64,000 nucleotides of DNA from Mucilaginibacter terrenus (GTDB taxonomy: Bacteria; Bacteroidota; Bacteroidia; Sphingobacteriales; Sphingobacteriaceae), in contig NZ_QWDE01000001.1 of assembly GCF_003432065.1 (NCBI RefSeq), positions 1 through 64,000 of the forward strand, written 5' to 3'. Shown here in pieces: positions 43,452 to 53,500 of the stretch. The position numbers were made by a program, and so were the translations under genes. The stretch's first letter is position 1. The number at the start of each line of letters is the position of its first letter. Below the pieces are notes generated by a model. That model was not told where the DNA came from. It did not search any database and saw nothing but the letters and a program-made list of their open reading frames with translations.

Positions 43452-43880
43452 TTATACTTCTTCTACAAATTGCTTAAGGCTTGTTCCTAAGATGTATGTC
43501 CAGCCTTCAGTAAAGCTTGATATTGCAAAGTCGGGGCTGTCCGGCATAGTTTCCAGTCCGCTATGTGTGATTCGCACCAGCGTGCTATCGCCCTCCGGAA
43601 ACAACTCAAAGCTCACCTCGCTACTACCGGGATAATTTTCATAGGCCCAGGTATAACTCAGCTTTTTCTGAAATTCAACGGCTGTAACCCTGCACTTGTG
43701 TAAATACTTTTCGCCCTTGCGGCCCTGGCCCACAAACTCAAACTCAAAACCAACACGGGCCTCAAAGTTTTCAAGTTGAAAGTACCACTTTTTCATTTTT
43801 TCGTTGTCGGTAAGTGCCTGCCATATTTTGCTTACCGGCGCAGCTAAGGTGCGTTCTACAATTAACGGTTGTGTTTCCAT
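43452..43880 (-). CDS. SRPBCC (AHSA1/START-like) protein
   Basis: The 142-residue protein is of the activator of Hsp90 ATPase homologue 1-like SRPBCC family: IVERTLAAPVSKIWQALTDNEKMKKWYF at the start, RVGFEFEFVGQG in the middle and FEISSFTEGWTYILGTSLKQFVEE at the end, with slight variation. The fold has a hydrophobic pocket for lipids or small ligands. It follows the ArsR-type gene by one base and is translated from the same mRNA. ArsR-SRPBCC pairs are frequent, with the SRPBCC protein perhaps binding the inducer. Confidence 0.88.
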   Translation of the reverse strand: METQPLIVERTLAAPVSKIWQALTDNEKMKKWYFQLENFEARVGFEFEFVGQGRKGEKYLHKCRVTAVEFQKKLSYTWAYENYPGSSEVSFELFPEGDSTLVRITHSGLETMPDSPDFAISSFTEGWTYILGTSLKQFVEEV

Positions 43881-43881
43881 G

Positions 43882-44202
43882 TTATAGATTGTTGGTTTGT
43901 TCTTCGTTAAGAAAGTTCTCGAGAGCGTCTAACTTGCTGTTCCAAAAGCTACGATACTGCGCCGCCCAGTCAGCCACCTGCTTCAGTTTTTTCAAATTAG
44001 CTTTACAATAGCGTTCGCGGCCTTGATGTTGAATGGTGATAAGCCCGCATTCGGTCAATATTCGGATATGCTTAGATACAGCAGGCCTGCTTATATTGAA
44101 ATTTTCGGCGACAGCATTAAGGTTAAGTTGCCGGTTTGCGAGCATATTTATAATCTCGCGCCGGGTAGGGTCGGCAATTGCCTGGAAAACATCTCTTCTC
44201 AT
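43882..44202 (-). CDS. ArsR-family transcriptional regulator
   Basis: A 106-residue winged-helix repressor: DVFQAIADPTRREIINML at the start and VAENFNISRPAVSKHIRIL as the recognition helix, then the wing CGLITIQHQGRERYCKA. It lacks the CxC metal motif of arsenic sensors and belongs to the subgroup linked to SRPBCC proteins. I chose the Met at 44202 over the one at 44250 because the promoter and palindrome lie between them, which would be impossible if translation began at 44250. Confidence 0.88.
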   Translation of the reverse strand: MRRDVFQAIADPTRREIINMLANRQLNLNAVAENFNISRPAVSKHIRILTECGLITIQHQGRERYCKANLKKLKQVADWAAQYRSFWNSKLDALENFLNEEQTNNL

Positions 44203-44205
44203 ATT

Positions 44206-44250
44206 GTAACCGAATGGTTTCAAATTTAATGAAACCATTCGGTTACGCAA
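44206..44250 (-). promoter_or_regulatory. Promoter embedded in a perfect 41-bp palindrome
   Basis: Arms of 17 bases (44206-44222 and 44230-44246) are perfectly complementary around a 7-base spacer. On the minus strand, TTG (44250-44248), 19 bases, then TAAATTTG (44228-44221) forms a full promoter, with the -7 element crossing the centre of the palindrome. A bound ArsR dimer would cover the promoter, so autorepression is expected. Confidence 0.75.
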
Positions 44251-44310
44251 TTAGATTAAGAAAAATCCTGCTCTTGTTGATGCAGGGCAGGATTAATGAT
44301 AATACAATTG

Positions 44311-46518
44311 CTACCAGGAGATCTTTAAGGATGTATTCCCCGGTATTTGGTACTCTATGTTGCCGTCCTTAGTTGGTTTACCTTCAAACACGTGTTTTTT
44401 ACCTTTGATGGCGACACTTAGCTTAGGCAGCTTCTTTTCGCCTTTGATGATCATCAATCTGCAGGTAAGCCGCTTATCACCAAGAACCGTAAATGAAACC
44501 GGGTTCTTTTTAACAGGCGAGAAACCTGAAGTAGGATAGTCTACACAGATCATAAAATCTTCATCCTTTACTCTCATGTAATGCCTTGGTAATATGCCGA
44601 AAGCATTACCTGCGCCATAAACCTCCTGGCCCACTTGTCCGCATTTTTCCCATCCATCCTGCATATCCTCCAGCGCTATCCATAGGTGAGGCGTCAATTC
44701 GCCTATTTTGGGCTTGTCTGCAAGCACTTCTTTAGGCAGCATTGGCGGATAATAATACACTGCCCTGGACACCAGGTAGCGAATGTATTCTGCAAGCAAC
44801 AGCCTTATAGATGGTAATAGTTCTTCCACGTCTTCTGCGTGCCGGAGAAAATCATGTAAAGCGCAGAAAACCTCCTGTTCTTCGTAAACCGCAGTGTATG
44901 GCGCATTTTGTAACGGGAACATGGCAAAGAACGATGAAAAGAACTTGCCGTTGCCGTAATTGCAATCCCATAGCTGTACGTTGCGCAGTACGTTGGCAAT
45001 GCACAAGTAACTGATGTCTAGGTATGTTTTGTCCTTTGTTATTTTATATAAGCGTAGCAGGGCACCGGCACCAAAAGAGGTATTGTTAGCCTGGTAGAAC
45101 AGTTCGAAACCAAGGCCCTGGAGTTTTTTGGCGGCAGTTTCGGCCTCTCTTAAGTACTTTTTATCTTTTGTAAGTTCATAAGCCTGCAACATCACATGGC
45201 AATAAAGCCCCGGTACATCTTTTTCGCCCCCTTTGCCGGGTTCTGTTTCAGGTTTTAACACTTCCAGCGTGTCCATCTTGTAAAACACCGGCCACTGGTA
45301 TTTAAAATGGTGAGCAACCTTAATAGCATAATCTATCGAACCCATAAACAGGCGTTCGGCTTCCTTGTCACCGGTCAAAGCTAGCCGCGAAAGGTTTAAA
45401 AGCGGGTGATGCAGGTACCACGAATCCATCACTAAAGGTTTTTTCTGCTCTTCTTCACCTTCCAGCTGATCTACGTTGGCCGGCAGCCACCTCATTATGG
45501 TTTTAAGTTTATCGTCGTAAAAAGCAGGTAAGCCGTCTTTAATTATCTTTATTGCATCAAGTGTCTTGCCGCTCCATTCTACATAATCCGTTAACGGCAA
45601 CAACACAGCCAGCTGAACCATTATTTCTGGCGGAGTGGTGTAGTCGCTTACGTAAGCGTTAAAGTAGTGGTGACCGTCAGCCTGTGACCAACACCCCGGG
45701 CTGTGCAGCAGATCGCGTAAGCCAAGGTCCAGTATTTCCGGCCAGTTATGGTATTCTGTACCCGGCTTTGGTAATTGCAGATACACCAATGCAAGGGTGT
45801 CCAAAAACAAGCGTACCATAGTAGGTTCGCCATCGGGTACATCAGGATTAAATGCTATAAACGCGTCAGATAATATAACCTCTTTGCCTTCGGCAAGCGG
45901 CTTATCAGTACTGGGGGGTAAAGCAAAGCCCAGTTCGGGCCAGTTGCCGCCTACAACGTTGCCTGCAGATGTTTCAGTTTGCTGGCAGTAATCTGCAAGT
46001 GCTGTAAGATTTTGTAGGTAAAGTACCGAACCTGCTTTTGGCCTGGTCATGCTAAAGAACACCATGCCGGAACGCGTGCCCTCCTGGCTCATGTGTATTT
46101 TTCCGGCTGTATTTTCAGGCTTGCCGTCTTTGCCAGGAATAACAATGTCCCTTGGCCAGTAAGGGATAAGCAAATCGGTTTTTGGTGTAAGCTTGGTTTG
46201 ATAGTGTAACACCCCGCCGGTTGCCAGGTTAGGGAAGGACACCGTTACCTTATAGCTACCTATCAGCGAGTTTAAGTGGTAAGTAACGGTACTGCCATCA
46301 ACTTTGCTGTCCCGCAGTTCAATTCCGCCATCAGGTGCATAGGCCATGCGGAAAGCGATTTTGCCACCTTTAGGCCAGGTAGCAATACACCATAGTGAGT
46401 CGGTAGAACAATAAATGCTAAATTCTGTTTCCCCGTAAGCCCTAGTATCTGTAAACGTTAAATTGGTATCGGAAAAGATATTGCTGGCCACGGTAGCCCA
46501 TGGAGAAATTCCTTTCAT
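44311..46518 (-). CDS. Large probable (alpha/alpha) glycosidase, unassigned family
   Basis: A 735-residue protein with no signal peptide. The first 200 residues are beta-rich (FSIYCSTDSLWCIATWPKGGKI), the middle 250-620 alternates paired helices as in an (alpha/alpha)6 toroid (PEILDLGLRDLLHSPGCWSQADGHHYFN, SWYLHHPLLNLSRLALTGD, MLQAYELTKDKKYLREAETAAKKL), and the C-terminal 60 residues are beta-rich. I cannot assign a GH family. It lies 66 bases downstream of GH130 on the same strand, so it probably acts on the same oligosaccharide in the cytoplasm. Confidence 0.6.
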   Translation of the reverse strand: MKGISPWATVASNIFSDTNLTFTDTRAYGETEFSIYCSTDSLWCIATWPKGGKIAFRMAYAPDGGIELRDSKVDGSTVTYHLNSLIGSYKVTVSFPNLATGGVLHYQTKLTPKTDLLIPYWPRDIVIPGKDGKPENTAGKIHMSQEGTRSGMVFFSMTRPKAGSVLYLQNLTALADYCQQTETSAGNVVGGNWPELGFALPPSTDKPLAEGKEVILSDAFIAFNPDVPDGEPTMVRLFLDTLALVYLQLPKPGTEYHNWPEILDLGLRDLLHSPGCWSQADGHHYFNAYVSDYTTPPEIMVQLAVLLPLTDYVEWSGKTLDAIKIIKDGLPAFYDDKLKTIMRWLPANVDQLEGEEEQKKPLVMDSWYLHHPLLNLSRLALTGDKEAERLFMGSIDYAIKVAHHFKYQWPVFYKMDTLEVLKPETEPGKGGEKDVPGLYCHVMLQAYELTKDKKYLREAETAAKKLQGLGFELFYQANNTSFGAGALLRLYKITKDKTYLDISYLCIANVLRNVQLWDCNYGNGKFFSSFFAMFPLQNAPYTAVYEEQEVFCALHDFLRHAEDVEELLPSIRLLLAEYIRYLVSRAVYYYPPMLPKEVLADKPKIGELTPHLWIALEDMQDGWEKCGQVGQEVYGAGNAFGILPRHYMRVKDEDFMICVDYPTSGFSPVKKNPVSFTVLGDKRLTCRLMIIKGEKKLPKLSVAIKGKKHVFEGKPTKDGNIEYQIPGNTSLKISW

Positions 46519-46584
46519 AGTAATTGTGATTTATTCTTGTTTCAGATAGCTAACCACACATGCTATAAAATTGTTTGATTTTGG

Positions 46585-47640
46585 CTATACACCCAAAGCG
46601 GTGAATATTTCCTTTATTGAAAGATGTGCGCCGCAAACATGTTCGTCTGCCGCGCCATAGTACATGGTAATGGTATCGCCATCATCTTCCACAATATGGC
46701 CGTTGGTAAATACCACATGGCCGAAAAATCCGGTAAGTTCGTACGGCTCCGAAGGGATCATAATCGGGTCCTGTGTACGGGCAATTACCTTTGATGGATC
46801 ATTAAGGTCAAGCAGGAAAGCGCCCAGGCAGTACTGGTGTTCAAAGTTCGCACCGTGATAAATTTCCAGCCAGCCCTTTTCCGTTTTTATAGGCGAGCAG
46901 CCGCCGCCTACCCGCGCACGGTCCCACATCCCTTCACGGGTTTTTACAATGCATTTGTGATTTCCCCAATGTACACCATCAGGAGACTCGGCCAACCAGA
47001 TATAATTACCACCAATATCAACGCTGCTGGGGCGGTGTAAAGCGTAGTACTTACCATTTATCTTTTCTTCGAATATTGCTACGTCTTTGTTGTGAGGAGG
47101 CAGTATCATGCCGTGGCTTTCAAACGTTTTCCAGTCGGTTGTGGTGCGCATGCCCACACCAACACCACTGTCGCTAACGGCTGTAAAGGTCAGGTAAAAC
47201 TTTCCTTCAATAGTGGTTACACGGCAATCCTCTATCCCGAAGGTTTGTAATGGCCCAGATCCGTACAGGTATTTATAACCCTCCGGCTCGTGAAAGTTTA
47301 CGCCATCGTCGCTACATAACAAGCGCAAGTGCGATAAAGTAGTCAGGTAATCTACACCTTTATAACGTACCACCCGTGCATCAGTAGCAATAAGGTCGGC
47401 ATCGTTCAGGGCGATCTCCATTATTTTTGTTTCGCCTGTGTCGGTCAATATAGGGAAGGATACATGCACCTCTGTTTGCTCGGGCCGTTCTGCAACCCGT
47501 ACCAGTAACCATGTTTTACCTTCGTATCTAAACACGCCGGGATTAAGCAAGCAGGCAATGTGTAAACCTTGTTGGCTGGGTTTCAGGTGTGAAGGCGATA
47601 ACAGAGGGTTTTGCGGGAAGCGCTTGGCAATGTCGGGCAT
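46585..47640 (-). CDS. Glycoside hydrolase family 130 (beta-mannoside phosphorylase type)
   Basis: The 351-residue protein starts at the Met at 47640 (MPDIAKRFPQNPLLSP, the usual GH130 opening); an extension of 12 codons has no family match. Five-bladed propeller motifs include NPGVFRYEGKTWLLVRVAER, FGIEDCRVTTIEGKFYLTFTA (catalytic Asp region) and a GGGCSPIKTEKGWLEIYHG stretch. GH130 enzymes phosphorolyse beta-1,2- or beta-1,4-mannosides, or beta-mannosyl-GlcNAc, in the cytoplasm. It heads a two-gene unit with the 735-residue protein. Confidence 0.92.
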   Translation of the reverse strand: MPDIAKRFPQNPLLSPSHLKPSQQGLHIACLLNPGVFRYEGKTWLLVRVAERPEQTEVHVSFPILTDTGETKIMEIALNDADLIATDARVVRYKGVDYLTTLSHLRLLCSDDGVNFHEPEGYKYLYGSGPLQTFGIEDCRVTTIEGKFYLTFTAVSDSGVGVGMRTTTDWKTFESHGMILPPHNKDVAIFEEKINGKYYALHRPSSVDIGGNYIWLAESPDGVHWGNHKCIVKTREGMWDRARVGGGCSPIKTEKGWLEIYHGANFEHQYCLGAFLLDLNDPSKVIARTQDPIMIPSEPYELTGFFGHVVFTNGHIVEDDGDTITMYYGAADEHVCGAHLSIKEIFTALGV

Positions 47641-47791
47641 AACAGTAACAGTATAATATAATAAACTAACAGGCAAAAAACGAATGAGTTTTATAAATTT
47701 GGTGATCTGATTAGTTAACCTGAAGCCTTTTTATGCACGTAGCGGCGATTTTGCCGCTCAGCTTATGTTGTTGATCATTTAATATTTAGTT

Positions 47792-48097
47792 ATGTTGTAT
47801 GTTCTTGTATTTGCCGCGGTATTACTGTTTGTACTGCATGTAGTTTTTTTACTGATCTCTTTTAAAAACGGTGCACTGCTCACCCGCAGGTACTTCTATT
47901 CGCATCTTACGTTATGGCTTACTGGTGGCTGCGTGTTTCTGCTGGCCTTGTTTTACAGCGGCCATGGTATTTCGGGTTTCCTCGACTACTTTAACACTGC
48001 CATCAAATTAGGGATGATCCTACTTTTTACGTTTGCGTTATCGCTGGTAGCACACCTTATTGTAAGCAGAATTGTGCTGCCGCTTATGCGTAAATAA
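47792..48097 (+). CDS. Small membrane protein, unknown
   Basis: A 101-residue protein with three hydrophobic helices and little else; basic residues near the ends (RRYFYSH and LPLMRK) suggest the orientation. No family recognised. It stands alone, upstream of the TetR gene by about 210 bases, with no visible link to it. Confidence 0.5.
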   Translation: MLYVLVFAAVLLFVLHVVFLLISFKNGALLTRRYFYSHLTLWLTGGCVFLLALFYSGHGISGFLDYFNTAIKLGMILLFTFALSLVAHLIVSRIVLPLMRK

Positions 48098-48264
48098 GGT
48101 TTCCGCGGTTTTTTAGCCATGTTGTAACATGATTGTAGCTTCTAAAAGCTATTCTTTCCAGTAGTTACAACCGGATTACGGCTGGTTAAATCACAATAAC
48201 TAATTAATAATCAACTCATTAATGTTAATGACAAATAAATGATACGCTCGTTGATTTATCGCTG

Positions 48265-48286
48265 TACATTTGCTTAACGCTGTTAA
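48265..48286 (+). promoter_or_regulatory. tetR promoter element and operator site 1
   Basis: The exact -7 element TACATTTG (48265-48272) is followed by TTAACGCTGTTAA (48274-48286), an imperfect palindrome placed at the transcription start. The same palindrome class recurs twice before the efflux operon, so TetR autoregulation is likely. Confidence 0.6.
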
Positions 48287-48308
48287 ATAAGTTATCGGCG
48301 TTTTAGCA

Positions 48309-48911
48309 ATGGGAAGTAAAGACAGGATATTACGTTTAAAAGAAGAGACCAGGTGTAACATCCTGACTGCTGCTTTACGTATTGTGAAGGAGGAAGGCTG
48401 GCAGGCACTCAGCATGCGTAAGATAGCTGATTTGATTGAATACACCGCACCTATTATTTACGAGTACTTTGCTAATAAAGAAGCTATACTGTTAGAATTA
48501 ACCCGAATGGGTTATCTGAAACTGGCTCGTGAATTACAGGAGGCTAAAGATAAGCACACCTCTCCGGCTAAACAGCTGGAAGATATGTGGCTTGCCTATT
48601 GGAACTATGCTTTCGCTAATAAAGAGTTGTACCAGGTAATGTTTGGCATTACTACTACCTGTAGTTGCGAAATGGTGAACAAGCTTGAAGAAGCCTCTTT
48701 ACCGTGGGATTTGATAAGCAGTTCTATAGGTGAACTGATGAAGATTGATGATCTCGACTCCGACATCATCTGTACTAAGTATTACACCTTTTGGTCGGTG
48801 GTGCATGGGTTGGTTTCTATTAACCTACTAAACCGCGACTCAGGTGACGACATAAACAAACAAGTACTTCGCGATGCGATAACCGGAATTATCCGGTCTA
48901 TCACTCCGTAA
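48309..48911 (+). CDS. TetR/AcrR-family regulator of RND efflux operon
   Basis: The 200-residue regulator has an N-terminal TetR helix-turn-helix (TRCNILTAALRIVKEEGWQALSMRKIADLIEYTAPIIYEYFANKEAIL, split over about 18-65) and a helical ligand domain with CSCEMV. It is directly upstream of the efflux operon on the same strand but separated by 320 bases holding two operator candidates, so it is probably a separate unit that represses the pump until a ligand binds. The start ATG at 48309 fits the family. Confidence 0.9.
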   Translation: MGSKDRILRLKEETRCNILTAALRIVKEEGWQALSMRKIADLIEYTAPIIYEYFANKEAILLELTRMGYLKLARELQEAKDKHTSPAKQLEDMWLAYWNYAFANKELYQVMFGITTTCSCEMVNKLEEASLPWDLISSSIGELMKIDDLDSDIICTKYYTFWSVVHGLVSINLLNRDSGDDINKQVLRDAITGIIRSITP

Positions 48912-48928
48912 GTTTTTTTAAGAAATTT

Positions 48929-49069
48929 TTAACACAGTTAGTTTATTTAACAGTGTTAATTAAAATTTGTTAATAAAAGCAGCTAATTTTTGAATGTATT
49001 ATAAATGAAACGCATAAGCTCCTTAATGTCCACAACATCTAACACTGTTAAATACTTTAACGATGTTGT
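48929..49069 (+). promoter_or_regulatory. TetR operator candidates 2 and 3 before the efflux operon
   Basis: TTAACAGTGTTAA (48947-48959, perfect 13-bp palindrome) and CTAACACTGTTAA (49039-49051, perfect core TAACACTGTTA) share the form of the site before tetR. A weaker copy lies at 48929-48940. Site 3 is nested inside larger arms ACAACATC/GATGTTGT (49032-49039 and 49062-49069). No exact TAnnTTTG was found in the gap. The rest of 48912-49231 is AT-rich with no gene; the open frame from 49151 is just an upstream extension of the adaptor. Confidence 0.6.
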
Positions 49070-49231
49070 AGCATTTAAATCCAGTAAATGTCATTAGCCG
49101 GGTTATTCAGCGCCGATAAATGACACTGTAATAAATGCAACACTACTGAAATGAAAACGACCGACTCTATATATATAAACAGCCTTCGGGCAGCACTAGA
49201 CCCTATTAGCTCACCATCAAAACTACTCATC

Positions 49232-50365
49232 ATGAAAAGTATCTTAATTGCAATTATAGCGATAGCTTTATTTAGCTGTTCGCCAAAGCCAGAAACGGCG
49301 CAGGCTCCGCCTCCGCCATCATTACCGGTTACCAGCATTACAGCCGGTACCCAAACTACTTACCAAGAGTACCCTGCATCTATCGAAGGAACTGTTAACG
49401 TAGAAGTTCGCCCACAGGTAAGCGGCACATTAGACCGCGTATTTGTTGACGAAGGTGCATTTGTACACGCCGGGCAATCATTATTTAAAATAAACGAACA
49501 GCCATACCGCGCTGCTTTAAACAACGCATTAGCAAGCCTGCACGCGGCAGAAGCCGCAGCTGTTAATGCACAGCTTGAGGTTGATAAACTTACCCCGCTT
49601 GTTGCTAATAAAGTGGTGTCCGACTATCAGCTTAAAACCGCTAAAGCTGCTTACCAGGTAGCAAAGGCAAACATTGAATCTGCAAGAGCAAATGTATCTA
49701 CCGCGCAGATTAACTTAGGGTATACCTTAATAAAAGCACCTGTAAGCGGTTACATTGGCCGCCTTATTAAGAAGCAGGGCAGCCTGGTTGCTCCTCAGGA
49801 TGTTGAGGCATTAACCCAATTGTCTGACGTTCACGATGTGCACGTTTATTTCTCTCTGGGAGAGAAGGACTTTGTAAACTTTAAAGACCAATATCCGGGT
49901 GAAACTATAGCAGCTAAACTTAAGCGCCTGCCACCTGTAACACTGCTGTTGTCTGATAATAGCGAGTATGCTAAAGAAGGCCGGATTGATGTTGTAGACG
50001 GTCAGTTTGATAAAACTACCGGTGCAATAACTGTGCGCGCGAGTTTCGCCAATCCGCAGGGTTTACTCCGTAGCGGCAACACCGGTAAAGTGAGGTTAGG
50101 CCTTCAGCATACCAACGCATTGATAGTACCTGAGTCGGCTACTGTTGAAATGCAGGATAAGGTATTTGTTTGGGCAGTTGCAGATAGCAATAAGGTGAAG
50201 AAATTACCTATCACCATTGAAGGCAAAAGCGGCAACAACTATTTGGTTAAAGACGGCATAAAAGTAGGTGACCGGATAGTACTTAGCGGCATTGACAAAC
50301 TGCAGGAAGGTGCCGTTATCAAACCGGAACCCGTAGCAGCTGAAAAAGCCATTGCAAGTAACTAA
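49232..50365 (+). CDS. RND efflux periplasmic adaptor lipoprotein
   Basis: The 377-residue membrane-fusion protein starts at the Met at 49232, which opens a lipoprotein signal (lipobox LFSC); the 27-codon upstream extension spoils the signal. It has lipoyl halves (VRPQVSGTLDRVFVDEGAFVHAGQ and LGYTLIKAPVSGYIGRL), an alpha-helical hairpin between them and beta-barrel and membrane-proximal domains. It links the inner-membrane RND pump to the outer-membrane channel. First gene of the operon. Confidence 0.93.
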   Translation: MKSILIAIIAIALFSCSPKPETAQAPPPPSLPVTSITAGTQTTYQEYPASIEGTVNVEVRPQVSGTLDRVFVDEGAFVHAGQSLFKINEQPYRAALNNALASLHAAEAAAVNAQLEVDKLTPLVANKVVSDYQLKTAKAAYQVAKANIESARANVSTAQINLGYTLIKAPVSGYIGRLIKKQGSLVAPQDVEALTQLSDVHDVHVYFSLGEKDFVNFKDQYPGETIAAKLKRLPPVTLLLSDNSEYAKEGRIDVVDGQFDKTTGAITVRASFANPQGLLRSGNTGKVRLGLQHTNALIVPESATVEMQDKVFVWAVADSNKVKKLPITIEGKSGNNYLVKDGIKVGDRIVLSGIDKLQEGAVIKPEPVAAEKAIASN

Positions 50366-50525
50366 GTGCTGGATAAAAGTTAACAGCGCGCACTCGCAAC
50401 TTTGATCTACAACAGAAATCTTTAAAAAGGAAATCGAGGATCAGGATTAGCAGGGGAGATAACGAGGTATAAGCTCTCGTCCCGGCTCTTGCATCTTAAT
50501 TCTTGGCTCTACAACATCAAAAATC

Positions 50526-53500
50526 ATGTTTAAGAAATTCATAGAAAGGCCGGTACTATCAACCGTTATCTCTATCCTATTGGTGATAGTAGGTATACTC
50601 GGCCTTACCAAACTGCCCCTGGAGCGTTTCCCGAACATCGCACCTCCGGCTGTGTTAGTAACCGCTGTATACCCGGGCGCTAATGCCGAAACAATACTAC
50701 GTTCGGTAACACCTTCCCTGGAAGAAGCAATTAACGGTGTAGAGAACATGACCTACATGACCTCTACGGCAAGTAACGACGGCTCGCTGGCCATTACGGT
50801 GTACTTTAAACAAGGTACCAACCCGGATCAGGCCGCTGTAAACGTGCAAAACCGTGTATCGCAAGCAACAAGCCAGTTACCTGCCGAAGTTGTACAGTAT
50901 GGTATTACCACCACCAAACAGCAAAATAGCTTTATTGGTGCATTGGCTATCTATACCGACGATCCTAAAAAGTACGATGCAACGTTTGTTGCCAACTACG
51001 CGCAGATCAACATTGTTCCCGAGATCAAACGTATCCCGGGTGTTGGTTCGGCACAGGTGTTTGGCGGCGTTAAGGATTACAGCATGCGTGTTTGGCTTAG
51101 CCCGGCGCAGATGGCTGCATACAAAATCACTCCCGCAGAAGTAATGGCCGCTATACAGGACAAAAACCTGGAAGCAGCTCCGGGCCGTTTTGGCGAACGC
51201 AGCGATCAATCGTTTGAATACATTATTAAATATAAAGGTAAACTTACCAAGCCTGAAGAATACCAGAACATTGCTATCCGTGCTAACGCAGACGGAAGCG
51301 TGCTGCACCTAAAGGATGTTGCACGTGTGGAACTAGGCGCTTATTCATATAACAGCTATAGCAACCTTAACGGGCACGATGGTGTAATTATCGGTATCAT
51401 ACAACTATCAGGTTCAAACGCCAACGAAATCCAGATACAAATTGATAAGCTGATGGAAAAAGCTTCAAAGAGCTTTCCTGCCGGCATCAAATACAATCAG
51501 TTCTATCGCACTAAAACGGATCTTGACGAATCTATAAACCAGGTTGAGCACACACTTGTAGAAGCCTTTATCCTGGTGTTTATAGTAGTGTTCATTTTCT
51601 TGCAGGATTTCCGTTCCACGCTTATCCCTGCCATTGCGGTTCCGGTGGCAATTGTGGGTACCTTCTTTTTCATGAACCTTTTTGGGTTCTCCGTTAACTT
51701 GTTAACGTTGTTTGCACTCGTACTCGCCATCGGTATTGTGGTAGATGACGCCATTGTGGTGGTCGAGGCCGTACACGCCAAAATGGAACATGACCCCAGC
51801 CTGAGCCCTAAAACAGCTACGACTGAGGCTATGCACGAGATCACAGGCGCCATCATATCTATTACCTTAGTTATGGCGGCGGTGTTCTTGCCCGTAAGCT
51901 TCATGACCGGCTCTACCGGTATATTCTACAGGCAGTTCGCATTAACTATGGCTATAGCCATTATTATTTCGGCTGTTAACGCTTTAACTTTAAGCCCCGC
52001 GCTTGCAGCTCTGTTCTTGAAGAATAAACATACTGCTGACGGACATGATGCACCTAAGAAAGGCTTCGCAGACAAGTTTTACGCTGGTTTTAACGGGAGC
52101 TTTAACTACATGACCAACAAGTATGTTGATGGTATAAAGCTGCTTATCCGCAATAAATGGGTGAGTATGGCAGGCCTGGCGCTGGTAATTGTTGCTACCG
52201 TATTCATGGTTAACAAAACCAAAACCGGCTTTATCCCTACAGAAGACCAGGGTTTTGTGGCTATAGCAGTGTCAACACCGTCAGGTACTTCGTTAAGCGG
52301 TACAAACAAGATATTTAAACAGGCAGAAGATCAGCTAAAAACGTTGCCTTCAGCACGATTTGTTACCGCCCTTTCCGGCTTTAACTTTCTAACACAATCA
52401 AGCAGCCCGTCTGCAGGTGTTATATTCCTTTTGTTAAAACCAACTGATGAAAGAGGAGACGTTAAAAATATCGACGAGATACAGAACATTGTAAGAGGAA
52501 AATTAGGCGCTGTACCCGGCGGTACGTTCTTCGTGTTTAGTTTTCCAACTGTTCCGGGCTTTAGTAATGTGGAAGCATTAGACGTGGTACTGCAAGATAA
52601 AACAAACGGAAAGCTGGATAAATTCAGCGGTATCACCAATAATTTTATTGCAAAGTTAATGCAGAAACCTGCTGTAGCCTACGCTTTCACATCGTACAAA
52701 GCAGATTATCCGCAACTGGAATTGCAGATTGATGATGAAAAGGCAAGTCAGCTGGGTGTTAACGTGAAGGACATCCTTTCTACCATGCAGGCTTACTTTG
52801 GTACGGCACAAGCATCAGACTTTAACCGCTTTGGTAAATACTACCGCGTAGTGGTACAGGCTGACGTCGCCGACCGCACCGACCCCACAACTATCGACCG
52901 TGTTTTTGTTAAAAATAATGCTGGTGAAAGCGTGCCAATCAACACACTGGTAAAACTGACCCGTGTATATGGTTCCGAAACCGCCTCACGTTATAACCTG
53001 TTCAACTCTATCGAAGTAAACGCTATTCCTAAACCAGGGTACAGCTCTGGCGATGCTATCAAGGCAATTGAGGAAACCGCTAAAGAACAACTGCCTGACG
53101 GCTTCACTTACGAATTCTCCGGCCAAACCCGCGAAGAGATATCATCAGGCGGGCAATCAGCAGTGGTATTCATGCTTTGTTTAATATTTGTGTACTTCTT
53201 ACTATCTGCACAATACGAAAGCTATATCCTGCCACTGGCGGTTATCCTGTCTATCCCTACAGGTATATTCGGTGTGTTTGCTGTACTGGGCTTAACCGGT
53301 ATTGAAAATAATATATACGTACAGGTAGCGCTCATCATGCTTATCGGGTTGCTGGCCAAGAACGCCATCCTTATCGTTGAGTTTGCTGTTCAGAAAAGGC
53401 GCTCAGGTTTAAGCTTGGTTAACGCAGCAATTGAAGCGGCTCGATTAAGGCTTCGCCCAATTATCATGACATCGCTTGCATTCGTGTTCGGGTTGTTCCC

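Noticed and set aside
49151..49231. Upstream extension of the RND adaptor
   Set aside because: It would bury the lipoprotein signal; the Met at 49232 gives a proper lipobox.
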